From UBA4416 sp040387475 (lineage in GTDB: Bacteria; Bacteroidota; Bacteroidia; B-17B0; Aurantibacillaceae): a stretch of DNA of 64,000 bases. Position numbers and translations under genes: made by a program. The stretch's first letter is position 1. Each line of letters begins with the position of its first letter. This document shows, piece after piece, positions 52,928 through 60,857 of the stretch. The stretch covers positions 1 to 64,000 of the forward strand of contig JAZKDT010000008.1 in the NCBI GenBank assembly GCA_040387475.1, read 5' to 3'. Below the pieces are notes generated by a model. That model had not been told where the DNA came from. It saw only the letters and a list, made by a program, of their open reading frames with translations, and made no database searches.

Positions 52928-55486
52928 CTAAATACTAAACTCTTTCTTTTTATGAGCAAAGTAGATGGCTCCCCCGACGGCTAATAATACCAGTATAGAA
53001 CCAATGATACTGATTGTATTTCCTGTTTTATAAATTGCGGGTTCAAACTTAAACTCCACGGTGTGCTTACCTGCGGGAATTTCCATTCCTCTTAATAAAT
53101 AATCCACACAGGCATACGGCGTTAATGTTCCGTCAATGTATGCGTTCCATCCTTTCGGATAATAGATCTCTGAGAACACCGCAAACTCTTTACCGGAAGT
53201 TTCGGTCTCATACACCAGGTTGTTTGGTTTATAGGATTTCAAATTTATGGTTCCATCGGCTTTATAAGTGTCGGCCGTAGCAAAACCTTCTTTATTTTTT
53301 TGTTGAATGATCGCTTCTGTTTTGGTATTGGAGCCGTATAGTGCTACCATCTCCGAATCGGCATTAGCAACTGTTTTGATCGTTTTTACAAACCAGGCAT
53401 TGCCGTTGGCCTGCGGATTGGTAATTGCCATCGGCTGCTCTTTCCCCGGCCAGATAATGTATTTGGTGTTCAACATATTAAGCACCGGCAATTGTTGGGT
53501 TAATACATTCAGCGTTGAATCGTTACTCACGGTTCTCAGGTTATCCGAAAAGAAACCCATCTCTTTTGATAAATGAAAACTGATCAGCTCATCATATTTC
53601 TTAAGTTTAGCGCCGTGGTAACCGCCAATGGATTTGTGATAGTAAGAGGTGGTTGCATCCTGGAACGGCCCAACGGATAAATTCAACACGCGGTAATCCA
53701 AAGCCGGATCCTGAAGTATCTGTTCATCGGCTGCTGTTTTTTGTGGCGGCGCTTCAAATTGTGATTTCTGAACAAAGTTTCGGTCGTTCAAATAACGGGT
53801 TGCTACGGGCCACAAATCGGCTGTAAAACAAACGCCAATGAGCGCAAATAAGACAGGTGCTTTTATTTTTTTGAGCATAAATAAAAACAAACCCAACGCT
53901 CCCAAGGCAATAAAAATGAAAGAACGTAATGCATCACTTTTAAAGATCTCCATCCGCGCCTTTTCTAAATTTTCCATGTAACCCGGAATAACCTGCGCTA
54001 TCTGTTCGTCGGTGGCACCACTTTGTTTAAACTGGCTAATGGTGCTCTGTTGTTCGTTGGGTGCTAAAAAGGTATTGATCACCGTTGGCATCACATAGCC
54101 TATTAAACAAAAACCGCCTACAACGGCTATAGATATGATCAGGATTTTTTTAAGATCATAGTTTCCGGTTATAAAAGGTAGTTTTACCGTGTCATTTTTA
54201 TCAGAGAGTTTCATAAATTTATCGAGTGCTAACACAGCCATTAATGGAAGCGTAAGCTCGGCAATGATGAGGATCATCGACACGGCCCTGAATTTATTAT
54301 AACCCGGTACATAATCCAGGAAAAAATAACTCAGTCCAGGAAAAAACCGGCCCCAGGATAACATCATGGCCAGTAACGTTACCGCAAATAAAGGCCACTT
54401 TAAGGGATGTTCAACGATCAATAATCCCAAAAATGCCAGGAATATAATGATGGCGCCAATGTAAACCGGACCGGCAGTGCCGCCCTGATCGCCAAAATAA
54501 GCATTGCCACCCGCCACCTGTTCTTTAAATTGTGGATCCACTTTTTTCAACGCGTCTTTATCTACATTGCCTATAGCGGCCGAAGCTCCTCCCTTAAAGT
54601 GAGGGATCAAAAAGGTCCAGGTTTCCCAGATACCGTGACTATACATCAAAGCATAACTTTTATCCAGGCCCGACGTCGCATTCGCTTTATTGCTTTGTAA
54701 ACTGGCATCAATGGTCAGTTCACTTTTACCCCGTGTTGAGTAATGGCCGTATTCTTCGGTGGCCAATAAACTGCCGGCATTGGGCAAAAAAGCCAATATA
54801 CACGCTATGGCAAATAAACCGGCTCCCATAAAAAAGGACTTGCTGTTTTTTTCTTTGATTGCTTTTATGAAGTAAGAAATAAAAACCAACACAAAGATCA
54901 TAAAGCCATAATAGGTTATCTGCACATGGTTTGCATTTAATTCCAACGCCATAAATAAGGTGGCCACAGCAAAACCCAACCGGTACTTGCCGCGCATTAA
55001 TAAAATAATACCGCCTAAAACGGGCGCCAGGTAACTAATGGCATTGGCTTTAGAGTTGTGCCCTACCTCCAGTATAATAAAAAAGTAAGATGAAAAGCCA
55101 TACCCTAATGCACCCACAAAGGCCAGCCAGGGGTTAATTTCTAAACACAGTAGCAAAATAAAAAACCCAAGAAAACACATAAAAATATGCCCGCTGGGAT
55201 GTGGAAAATACAAATGAAAAAAACGATCTACCTGGTTGATCCAGTTACCGGGATATAACGTTGACACCTGATATGCAGGCATTCCTCCAAACATTGAGTT
55301 TGTCCAAAGGGCTTCTGCTTGTTCCTTTTCTCTGAAATCAACCAGCTCACGGCTCATTCCCCGGTGTTGTGTAATATCTGACTGGTTGATGGATTTTCCG
55401 TTAAATAAAGGTTTAAATGAAATAAACGTAATGATGGCGAAAGTGATAACGGCCAGTATATGCGGAAGGTATTTTTTGAAGTTCAT
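52928..55486 (-). CDS. YfhO family membrane protein, copy 2
   Basis: The start at 55486 (MNFKKYLPHILAV) matches the start of the downstream paralog; an ATG at 55513 would add nine residues. The 852-residue protein shares copy-1 architecture: many helices to about residue 560, the MFGGMPAYQVSTLYPGNW block, a C-terminal soluble domain and a last helix. By eye most positions are identical between the copies (for example AEALWTNSMFGGMPAYQVS and YYPKGWNAYIDG), with greatest divergence in the loops after the transmembrane part. They are separated by 435 bp with a nested palindrome, which could limit cotranscription. Confidence 0.85.
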   Translation of the reverse strand: MNFKKYLPHILAVITFAIITFISFKPLFNGKSINQSDITQHRGMSRELVDFREKEQAEALWTNSMFGGMPAYQVSTLYPGNWINQVDRFFHLYFPHPSGHIFMCFLGFFILLLCLEINPWLAFVGALGYGFSSYFFIILEVGHNSKANAISYLAPVLGGIILLMRGKYRLGFAVATLFMALELNANHVQITYYGFMIFVLVFISYFIKAIKEKNSKSFFMGAGLFAIACILAFLPNAGSLLATEEYGHYSTRGKSELTIDASLQSNKANATSGLDKSYALMYSHGIWETWTFLIPHFKGGASAAIGNVDKDALKKVDPQFKEQVAGGNAYFGDQGGTAGPVYIGAIIIFLAFLGLLIVEHPLKWPLFAVTLLAMMLSWGRFFPGLSYFFLDYVPGYNKFRAVSMILIIAELTLPLMAVLALDKFMKLSDKNDTVKLPFITGNYDLKKILIISIAVVGGFCLIGYVMPTVINTFLAPNEQQSTISQFKQSGATDEQIAQVIPGYMENLEKARMEIFKSDALRSFIFIALGALGLFLFMLKKIKAPVLFALIGVCFTADLWPVATRYLNDRNFVQKSQFEAPPQKTAADEQILQDPALDYRVLNLSVGPFQDATTSYYHKSIGGYHGAKLKKYDELISFHLSKEMGFFSDNLRTVSNDSTLNVLTQQLPVLNMLNTKYIIWPGKEQPMAITNPQANGNAWFVKTIKTVANADSEMVALYGSNTKTEAIIQQKNKEGFATADTYKADGTINLKSYKPNNLVYETETSGKEFAVFSEIYYPKGWNAYIDGTLTPYACVDYLLRGMEIPAGKHTVEFKFEPAIYKTGNTISIIGSILVLLAVGGAIYFAHKKKEFSI

Positions 55487-55674
55487 ATCAGTGGTTTTAA
55501 CAAATATAATCATATTACAGAGTTGAGAAAAACAGTCGTTAAAATAATTTAGGGCAGGTTGTATGGATGTTCACGACTGTAGTTATCAACGCGCTGGCTT
55601 AAATTTTGTAAGATCTTAACAGTAAAACACAAGAACCTAAACTTTGCTTTTACAGTTCATAAAAACAAAATGAG

Positions 55675-56199
55675 ATGATCAACGAACAATCCACTAAAAC
55701 AGAACTACTGGCAGCCATCGCTTTGCCGGTGCATGCCATTATTGGTTTTGCAACCCCTCTAACTAACGAACAACTTAACCAGGTTCCCTACCCCAATAGT
55801 TGGACCGCCGCGCAATTAATGGATCATGTCACTAAATCGATGAGTGGCATGGCGCAAGTCACAGGGCAAAAAGGCAAACCGGCCGGGCGCGAACCGGGTG
55901 AAAAAATTGCTGAGTTAAAGAAAACGTTTTTAGATATGACCACCAAAATGCAGTCGCCCGAAGAGATCGTTCCCGGCGAAGGACCATTTAAAAAAGAAGA
56001 AAGCATCGCTGCGTTAAATAAAGCGCTGTTGGATCTTACGGATAATAGCGAAGGAATAGAGGTGAATGAATTGCTGGAAGGTTTGCCCTTTGGACCTGTT
56101 ACCAAACTGGAGCTACTGCATTTTACCTTATACCATACCGCAAGGCATTCTTACCAGATGAAACGTATTTGTGATAAGCTATCGATGACCGAAAAATAG
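55675..56199 (+). CDS. DinB-like family protein
   Basis: DinB-superfamily proteins are four-helix bundles with a metal site of three histidines; most have thiol-transferase or unknown activity. The 174 residues have the first ligand region WTAAQLMDHVTKS near residue 51 and the C-terminal pair in HFTLYHTARHSYQMKRI (near 150), giving the three expected histidines. The middle is a Lys/Glu-rich helix pair. It is monocistronic and followed by a long tandem array. The function in this organism is unknown. Confidence 0.85.
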   Translation: MINEQSTKTELLAAIALPVHAIIGFATPLTNEQLNQVPYPNSWTAAQLMDHVTKSMSGMAQVTGQKGKPAGREPGEKIAELKKTFLDMTTKMQSPEEIVPGEGPFKKEESIAALNKALLDLTDNSEGIEVNELLEGLPFGPVTKLELLHFTLYHTARHSYQMKRICDKLSMTEK

Positions 56200-56217
56200 C
56201 CATTAGACATAGTTCCC

Positions 56218-56637
56218 GTATGCTTACTCATACCCGATGCTAGCTTATTCAATTTATGTTCATGCTTAAGCAGAACTCGCTCATACTTACTCAACTTATG
56301 TTTATGCTTAAGCAAAAGTGGCTCATGCTTACTCAACTTGCGTTTATGCTTAAGCAAAATTGACTCATGCTTACTCAACTTACGTTTATGCTTAAGCAAA
56401 AATGACTCATGCTTACTCAACTTTCGTTCATGCTTAAGCAAAAGTGACTCATGCTTACTCAACTTTCGTTCATGCTTAAGCAAAAGTGACTCATGCTTAC
56501 TCAACTTACGTTTATGCTTAAGCAAAAATGGCTCATGCTTACTCAACTTTCGTTCATGCTTAAGCGGAAATCGCTCATGCTTGCTCAAATCTCATGTTAG
56601 AGTACTCAGTTTCGATCTATGAATACTCACCACCAGA
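56218..56637. repeat. Tandem array of twenty 21-bp units in two alternating forms
   Basis: The interval divides exactly into twenty 21-bp units. Central units alternate between form A (TCATGCTTACTCAACTT, then nCGT) and form B (TYATGCTTAAGCAAAA, then nTGRC), giving a 42-bp superperiod from about 56260 to 56574. Form B contains the palindrome GCTTAAGC. The first two and last three units are degenerate but in register. Since 21 is a multiple of 3, both strands show long open frames (for example a 145-codon reverse frame with Lys-His repeats), which I judge to be artefacts. It lies between dinB and the convergent hydrolase. Confidence 0.8.
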
Positions 56638-56735
56638 GTTAATATTTAATTAATTGTGTAAAGCCAAAGACAGACATAATAAATGCCGGAAAGAGGTTTA
56701 CACATTGTACCGACGCTCGAAGGTTTAGATCGTTC

Positions 56736-57572
56736 CTACTTCAAATGCTCTCTCACAAAAGCCAAAGCGTTTGTAAAAGCGTCATCGGCAAATGGCTTAT
56801 TATATTTTGGGTTGCTTGGATTGGCAAAGGCATGATCGGCATCATATGATTTAACGGTTAGCTCTTTTGCAGCGGTTTTCATATTATTTTCAAATTTGGT
56901 AACGAGTTCTTTGTTGATCCATTTATCCTGTGTGGGCCACATGAATATCACCGGCGCGTTGAGTGTTTTTAATTTATCCGGGTTTTCCTCGGGTGCCCCG
57001 TAATACATCACACAGGCTTTAGCTTGTGTACCAGCTAACAAACTTGTTTGCAGACTCCATCCGCCACCAAAGCACCAACCCACCGTAGCTATGTTAGCAT
57101 TAGGACCGGCGTATTTCAAAGCGCCTTTAATAATAGCCTCTGCCCTATCCGTTTTTACCTGCCCCATATATTTTGCCGCCGAATCACGGTTACTGGCAAC
57201 TTTTTGATCATACAGGTCAATAGCGATCACATTCACATTTCCTAAAGCGCTGAACCATTTTTCGGATTCCTGTTTCACGTAATCGTTCAGTCCCCACCAT
57301 TCATGAATAACAAATACATAATTGTTGGTAGGCGCTGCTGCTTTAATTTCATAACCATAACCAATTTTACCGTCGGCAGTTCTAAAACTAATTTTTTTGC
57401 CCAAAGGATTTGCCAAAGTAAAAGGCAAAGGTTCCAGATGCGTTGCCACAAATTGCTTGTCATGCGTGAGCATGGCAAAGGCATCGGTAGAGGCCGGTTT
57501 AGCGCAGCAGGTCGTTTGAGAAATGAGCTTTGCAGAACAAAGGACGATGAGGGAAAGAAAGAGGTTTTTCAT
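56736..57572 (-). CDS. Secreted dienelactone hydrolase family protein
   Basis: The start at 57572 gives a signal peptide (KNLFLSLIVLCSAKLISQ); the open frame extends upstream into a repeat and is not used. The 278-residue alpha/beta hydrolase has the DLH features: VIHEWWGLNDYVKQ with the substrate Glu, the nucleophile Cys in GWCFGGGWS, and the acid/base pair in FMWPTQDKWIN and SYDADHAFANPSNP. DLH proteins open dienelactone rings, but secreted bacterial homologs usually have unknown esterase roles. Extra Cys residues just after the signal peptide (QTTCCAK) could form a disulfide. Confidence 0.85.
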   Translation of the reverse strand: MKNLFLSLIVLCSAKLISQTTCCAKPASTDAFAMLTHDKQFVATHLEPLPFTLANPLGKKISFRTADGKIGYGYEIKAAAPTNNYVFVIHEWWGLNDYVKQESEKWFSALGNVNVIAIDLYDQKVASNRDSAAKYMGQVKTDRAEAIIKGALKYAGPNANIATVGWCFGGGWSLQTSLLAGTQAKACVMYYGAPEENPDKLKTLNAPVIFMWPTQDKWINKELVTKFENNMKTAAKELTVKSYDADHAFANPSNPKYNKPFADDAFTNALAFVREHLK

Positions 57573-57642
57573 GAGCTGAAGATAAGGTTTTTGTGAAAGG
57601 ATAACAGTTTTATGTAAAGAAGGTTTAGAGATAATTATCGCT

Positions 57643-57797
57643 TTACCGGCATCCTGAACTTGATTCAGGATCTCGTACCCTTTGTTTATAGCTCTGTCAG
57701 TAAAGCCGCTTCTCAACTTTGCCCGAAGTGCCGGCACTTCCAAATCTTTAAATGCTAAGCTTGAGATTGCTTCGTCGTACCTCCTCGCAATGACGAA
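57643..57797. repeat. Composite REP-like repeat region
   Basis: It starts with a perfect hairpin (ATCCTGAA 57651-57658, TTCAGGAT 57664-57671) and ends with a segment from GAGATTGCTTCG to CCTCGCAATGACG (57763-57797). The latter recurs at 6899-6929 next to ppa, with a few substitutions. Both modules are widespread intergenic repeat types. It spans the space upstream of the hydrolase start. Confidence 0.65.
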
Positions 57798-57806
57798 TAA
57801 ATAAAA

Positions 57807-57835
57807 AACACCCATACCGTAGGCATGAGTGTTTA
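57807..57835 (-). terminator. Rho-independent terminator of the ice-binding protein gene
   Basis: The arms AAACACCCAT and ATGAGTGTTT pair with one mismatch around a 9-base loop. Read on the reverse strand the stem is followed by a T-rich run. It lies 20 bp after the stop of the 57856-59475 gene. Confidence 0.7.
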
Positions 57836-57855
57836 TCATTCTAACTTATATAATT

Positions 57856-59475
57856 TTATTTCTGTGAAATCAACCTTCCTGATTGAACAATTTCATTGTT
57901 ATTGATTAGCTTGTAAGTATACAATCCGTTTGGCAATTCAGCGGTGTTGATGCTGGTTGATTGTTTTGTAAGGATCGTGTTAATCACTTCTTCTCCTAAC
58001 ACATTATAAATTTTCAATTCTGCTTTAGTTAAGCGGCTTATATCTTTAAACACAATCGTTGCCGACTCGTTAAAGGGATTGGGATAAATACTGATGATGT
58101 TGGTGTTTTCTGTCAGTTCATTGATGCCTACACTTGAGCAATTACCCGGAACCATGGTGGCAACTGCCGTTACCGAAGTGGTAGTTAAAGCACCTGTGGT
58201 TGTTAAAGCGCGGCCATCTAAAGTAACGCCTGTTTTAATAGCGCCTAACGAACCGTTATTACAAATCAATGTTCCTCTGAAAACCGAATAATCGTTGATG
58301 CTCACAGCACCCTCAATTTTCCAGAACACATTTTTGGATTGTGCACCATTGATCAATATAATTTTTGAGTACGTACTGGTAGAAAAAGCACCATTCATTT
58401 TGATCACAAATACCGCGTTAGGATTTCCCTGTGCATTTAAATAAAGTGTATTGGTTAACACCGTAGCTGCATTTAATAAGTAAGTGTGAGGGGTTAACAC
58501 TAAGTTGTTTCCAAACTGCGCGGGATATAACAACTCAATATCGTGCGATAACACATTTAACTGGTTATAAGCAACGGCTAAATCAGCAGCACATTGAGCG
58601 GTTGAACCATCAGGAATGGTGTGTAAAGTTCCAATAACATTGGTGGCCGTAAAGCCCGTTGTTAAACCATTATTGGTTCCAACATCGCCGGTTACATGCG
58701 TGATACCGGAATTAGACACGGCACCGTTTGAAGAGAACAAGGCATAACAGGAAACTGCACCTAACGATGGCGCTGTTGGTCCGGTTAATACGGGGCTGCC
58801 ACAACCAATAGGTGTATAAGCCATTAAACCATTTACCGTAACAGCACCAGTAGTTGAAAAAGCTCTGCCTTCGAGTGTATCTCCTGTATTAGTAGCAATA
58901 GCAGCATTGTTAGCAATGATCGTTCCTTTCATCGACGTGCCGGCAGCCATGTTAACCATGCCTTCTACCTTCCAGTAAACATTACAGGCTTGTGCACCAT
59001 TCAGTAATTTTACTTTCGCCGAAGCGTTAGTGGATAGTGTTCCCTGGATCTTGATAATGAAAACCGCATTGGCATTTCCCTGCGCATCCAGATTTAACAA
59101 AAGGTTTAAGGTTGCAGCACTGGATATGGAATATACACCCGGAAGCAATGTTTGTCCATTACCTAATAAAGGTGCGGGGAATAATGTAGCGGTTGTAGCA
59201 TTTAATTGATTGTAAGCGGTTAACACATCAGCCGAGGCCTGTGCACTTGAAATATCTCCATCGTGCATAACACCATTCACATTTCCAAAACCGGTACTGG
59301 ATCCATTGTTAGTTCCAACGTCTCCGGTTACCTGTGAAATACCTGAGTTATTTACGGCGCCGTTGCGGGAAAACAGGACATAATTAGCAGCTGTTCCTAA
59401 ATTGATAATCTGCGCAAAACTAAGTGCAGGTAAAAGCAGTGCAGCTGTTGCCGCGATAAGTAATTGTTTTTTCAT
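57856..59475 (-). CDS. Secreted protein with two ice-binding-like (DUF3494) domains and a T9SS tail
   Basis: The 539-residue protein has a signal peptide (KKQLLIAATAALLLPALSFAQ), two tandem copies of the ice-binding-protein-like DUF3494 beta-helix (about 22-225 and 238-440), and a Por-type A T9SS sorting domain (from about 465; IYPNPFNESATIVF, LKIYNVLGEE, LPNGLYTYKL). Each DUF3494 copy opens with Y.LFS.NGAV.NSGI..VTGDVGTN and ends with GRA.(S/T)TTGA. In ice-binding members the flat face of the helix binds ice; DUF3494 also occurs in adhesins, so antifreeze function is possible but not shown. A C8 tract lies 4 bp before the ATG. Confidence 0.88.
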   Translation of the reverse strand: MKKQLLIAATAALLLPALSFAQIINLGTAANYVLFSRNGAVNNSGISQVTGDVGTNNGSSTGFGNVNGVMHDGDISSAQASADVLTAYNQLNATTATLFPAPLLGNGQTLLPGVYSISSAATLNLLLNLDAQGNANAVFIIKIQGTLSTNASAKVKLLNGAQACNVYWKVEGMVNMAAGTSMKGTIIANNAAIATNTGDTLEGRAFSTTGAVTVNGLMAYTPIGCGSPVLTGPTAPSLGAVSCYALFSSNGAVSNSGITHVTGDVGTNNGLTTGFTATNVIGTLHTIPDGSTAQCAADLAVAYNQLNVLSHDIELLYPAQFGNNLVLTPHTYLLNAATVLTNTLYLNAQGNPNAVFVIKMNGAFSTSTYSKIILINGAQSKNVFWKIEGAVSINDYSVFRGTLICNNGSLGAIKTGVTLDGRALTTTGALTTTSVTAVATMVPGNCSSVGINELTENTNIISIYPNPFNESATIVFKDISRLTKAELKIYNVLGEEVINTILTKQSTSINTAELPNGLYTYKLINNNEIVQSGRLISQK

Positions 59476-59479
59476 AATT

Positions 59480-59487
59480 GGGGGGGG
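59480..59487. other. Homopolymer of eight G (C on the sense strand) next to a start codon
   Basis: Eight consecutive G bases on the plus strand lie 4 bp upstream of the ice-binding protein ATG. Homopolymers of this length near start codons of surface-protein genes are a known route to slipped-strand phase variation; here it would alter the ribosome-binding region, not the frame. Confidence 0.55.
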
Positions 59488-59650
59488 AATTAGTTTAATT
59501 TACTGTATACCTGTGAATGTTGTGCCCCATAAAAACAGGCCGTTTATTTGCATGCTGAAAAATTTCGGCTGTGATTTTAATTGAATGTCTATTATCTTTC
59601 ACAGACACAATTCACAAAAATGCCAGGCATTTGAGAAGATGAATAATTTA

Positions 59651-59699
59651 TCCCGTTATGGGCAAATTGAAAATTAAGATGGGATAATCCCGTTATGGG
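59651..59699. promoter_or_regulatory. Two copies of a 12-bp near-palindrome upstream of the ice-binding gene
   Basis: TCCCGTTATGGG occurs at 59651-59662 and 59688-59699, 37 bp apart, and the second copy extends to the palindrome ATCCC/GGGAT. A further GGGATAATCCC palindrome at 59681-59691 overlaps the second copy. They could be regulator sites for the gene ending at 57856 (start 59475) or part of an unrelated repeat. The rest of 59476-59928 shows nothing else besides the csp terminator. Confidence 0.4.
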
Positions 59700-59879
59700 A
59701 TCAATTTTTTAGAATTGAGTGCAAGAACGTATGTGGAGTTTTCCGGCAGTTAGAGTGTTTTTTGTAGCGTCCTTCATAAAACGTATCGGGAACTGTTTTA
59801 AACAATGCTCCCGATATAAATTTACAGGGACGGGGTAATTTTACCCGAAGTAACACAGCCATAAATTCGCTTAAAACAA

Positions 59880-59906
59880 AAAAGCAAACCGTTTTGGTTT
59901 GCTTTT
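59880..59906 (-). terminator. Rho-independent terminator of the cold-shock gene
   Basis: An 11-bp perfect stem (AAAAGCAAACC with GGTTTGCTTTT) and a 5-base loop, 22 bp beyond the cold-shock gene stop. Read on the reverse strand it is followed by TTTGTTTT. Confidence 0.8.
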
Positions 59907-59928
59907 AAATATTGCAATGATATATGTA

Positions 59929-60117
59929 TTAAATTCTTGTTACATTCACTGCGCTTGGGCCTTTTTTGCCTTCTGCCATATCAAATGTAACTTCGTCATT
60001 TTCCTGAATTTCATGCACTAATCCTGATGCGTGAACAAATACATCTTGTCCGTTCTCACCTTTAATAAAGCCGAAGCCTTTTTCATCATTAAAAAATTTT
60101 ACTGTTCCTTTATTCAT
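59929..60117 (-). CDS. Cold-shock protein (CspA family)
   Basis: A single cold-shock OB-fold domain of 62 residues that binds single-stranded RNA and DNA and melts RNA structure at low temperature. The two nucleic-acid motifs are clear: KGFGFIKG (RNP1) and VFVHASG (RNP2). The opening MNKGTVKFFNDEKG is typical. Despite its small size it is complete. It has its own terminator and a predicted leader of about 180 bases, as in classic cold-induced csp genes, which suggests post-transcriptional control by temperature. Confidence 0.96.
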   Translation of the reverse strand: MNKGTVKFFNDEKGFGFIKGENGQDVFVHASGLVHEIQENDEVTFDMAEGKKGPSAVNVTRI

Positions 60118-60301
60118 TTTTTGTTTTTGTTTTGTGCCTGCCTTGCGGCAAGCGGTTTATTTATTTGTTTTATTTATTTAAATAGTAAGTATTGTCTCAA
60201 AAGAAACACTACTGTGTTATTCGCTAAGAAAATGTAAAAATTATCGAATTGCAATTAGATGTTACAAACCAGATTGTGATACAATCTTCATTAGAAGCAT
60301 A

Positions 60302-60331
60302 CAAATATAGTTATTTTTTTTGAATAATCAA
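60302..60331 (-). promoter_or_regulatory. Promoter of the cold-shock gene with long leader
   Basis: On the reverse strand TTG (60329-60331), a 19-bp spacer and TATATTTG (60302-60309) match the consensus exactly. The start near 60296 leaves about 178 bases before the ATG (60117), including an AT-rich stretch and a TTGCGGCAAG mini-palindrome near the start codon. Confidence 0.65.
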
Positions 60332-60416
60332 CTACACGCCTATATCCTTATCGATGCCCATCGATGAAGGTTTCTCCGGCATTATCATTATATAATACTT
60401 ACATTACACTAAAAAA

Positions 60417-60842
60417 ATGAACAAAGACGGACCAGTAATAGTAATTGAGGACGATGATGACGACCAGATGTTTTTGACAGAAATATTCAATAAACTTGCC
60501 TATAAAAACGATATCGTTTTTTTTAAGGACGGAAATGATGCCCTTACCTATTTAAACAAAACGGAAATCAATCCGTTTTTGATCCTGTCAGATATCAATA
60601 TGCCAAAAATTAATGGATTTGAATTGAGATCCAAAATTCACACGAATGAATTACTTCATGTAAAGTGTATTCCTTACCTTTTTTTTACAACCAATGCTAA
60701 TAAGAAATCTGTTATTGATGCGTATGCCATGTCGGTGCAGGGCTTTTTTGTTAAACCCAATAGTATGGATAAACTAGAAAGCACCATAAAAACCATTATG
60801 GAATACTGGAAGCAGTGCATTGCTCCCAGCGAATACGAATAA
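60417..60842 (+). CDS. Single-domain response regulator
   Basis: The 141-residue protein is one receiver domain: VIVIEDDDDDQMFLTEIF gives the acidic cluster, LILSDINMPKINGFE the phospho-acceptor Asp (about residue 60), LFFTTNANK the conserved Ser/Thr position and GFFVKPNSM the conserved Lys. The extra-acidic N-terminus (EDDDDD) and the INMPKINGFE variant are characteristic of Bacteroidota stand-alone receivers that work in phosphorelays. No kinase adjoins. It converges with the receptor gene, 15 bp apart. Confidence 0.93.
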   Translation: MNKDGPVIVIEDDDDDQMFLTEIFNKLAYKNDIVFFKDGNDALTYLNKTEINPFLILSDINMPKINGFELRSKIHTNELLHVKCIPYLFFTTNANKKSVIDAYAMSVQGFFVKPNSMDKLESTIKTIMEYWKQCIAPSEYE

Positions 60843-60857
60843 GAAAATGATCTGAGA

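Noticed and set aside
52722..52931. A 69-codon forward frame between the yfhO genes.
   Set aside because: Runs into the 3' end of the convergent gene, has mixed composition and no recognisable features.
56151..56622. Long open frames on both strands with Lys-His or Leu-Cys repeats.
   Set aside because: The DNA repeats every 21 bp, so any stop-free unit yields long frames in several phases. No signal peptide, start context or family was found.
56218..56637. CRISPR array.
   Set aside because: No unique spacers separate the units; the two alternating 21-bp forms are both repetitive, and no cas genes are nearby.
57573..57839. N-terminal extension of the dienelactone hydrolase from 57839.
   Set aside because: It reads through a REP-like repeat; the internal ATG at 57572 begins a clear signal peptide.
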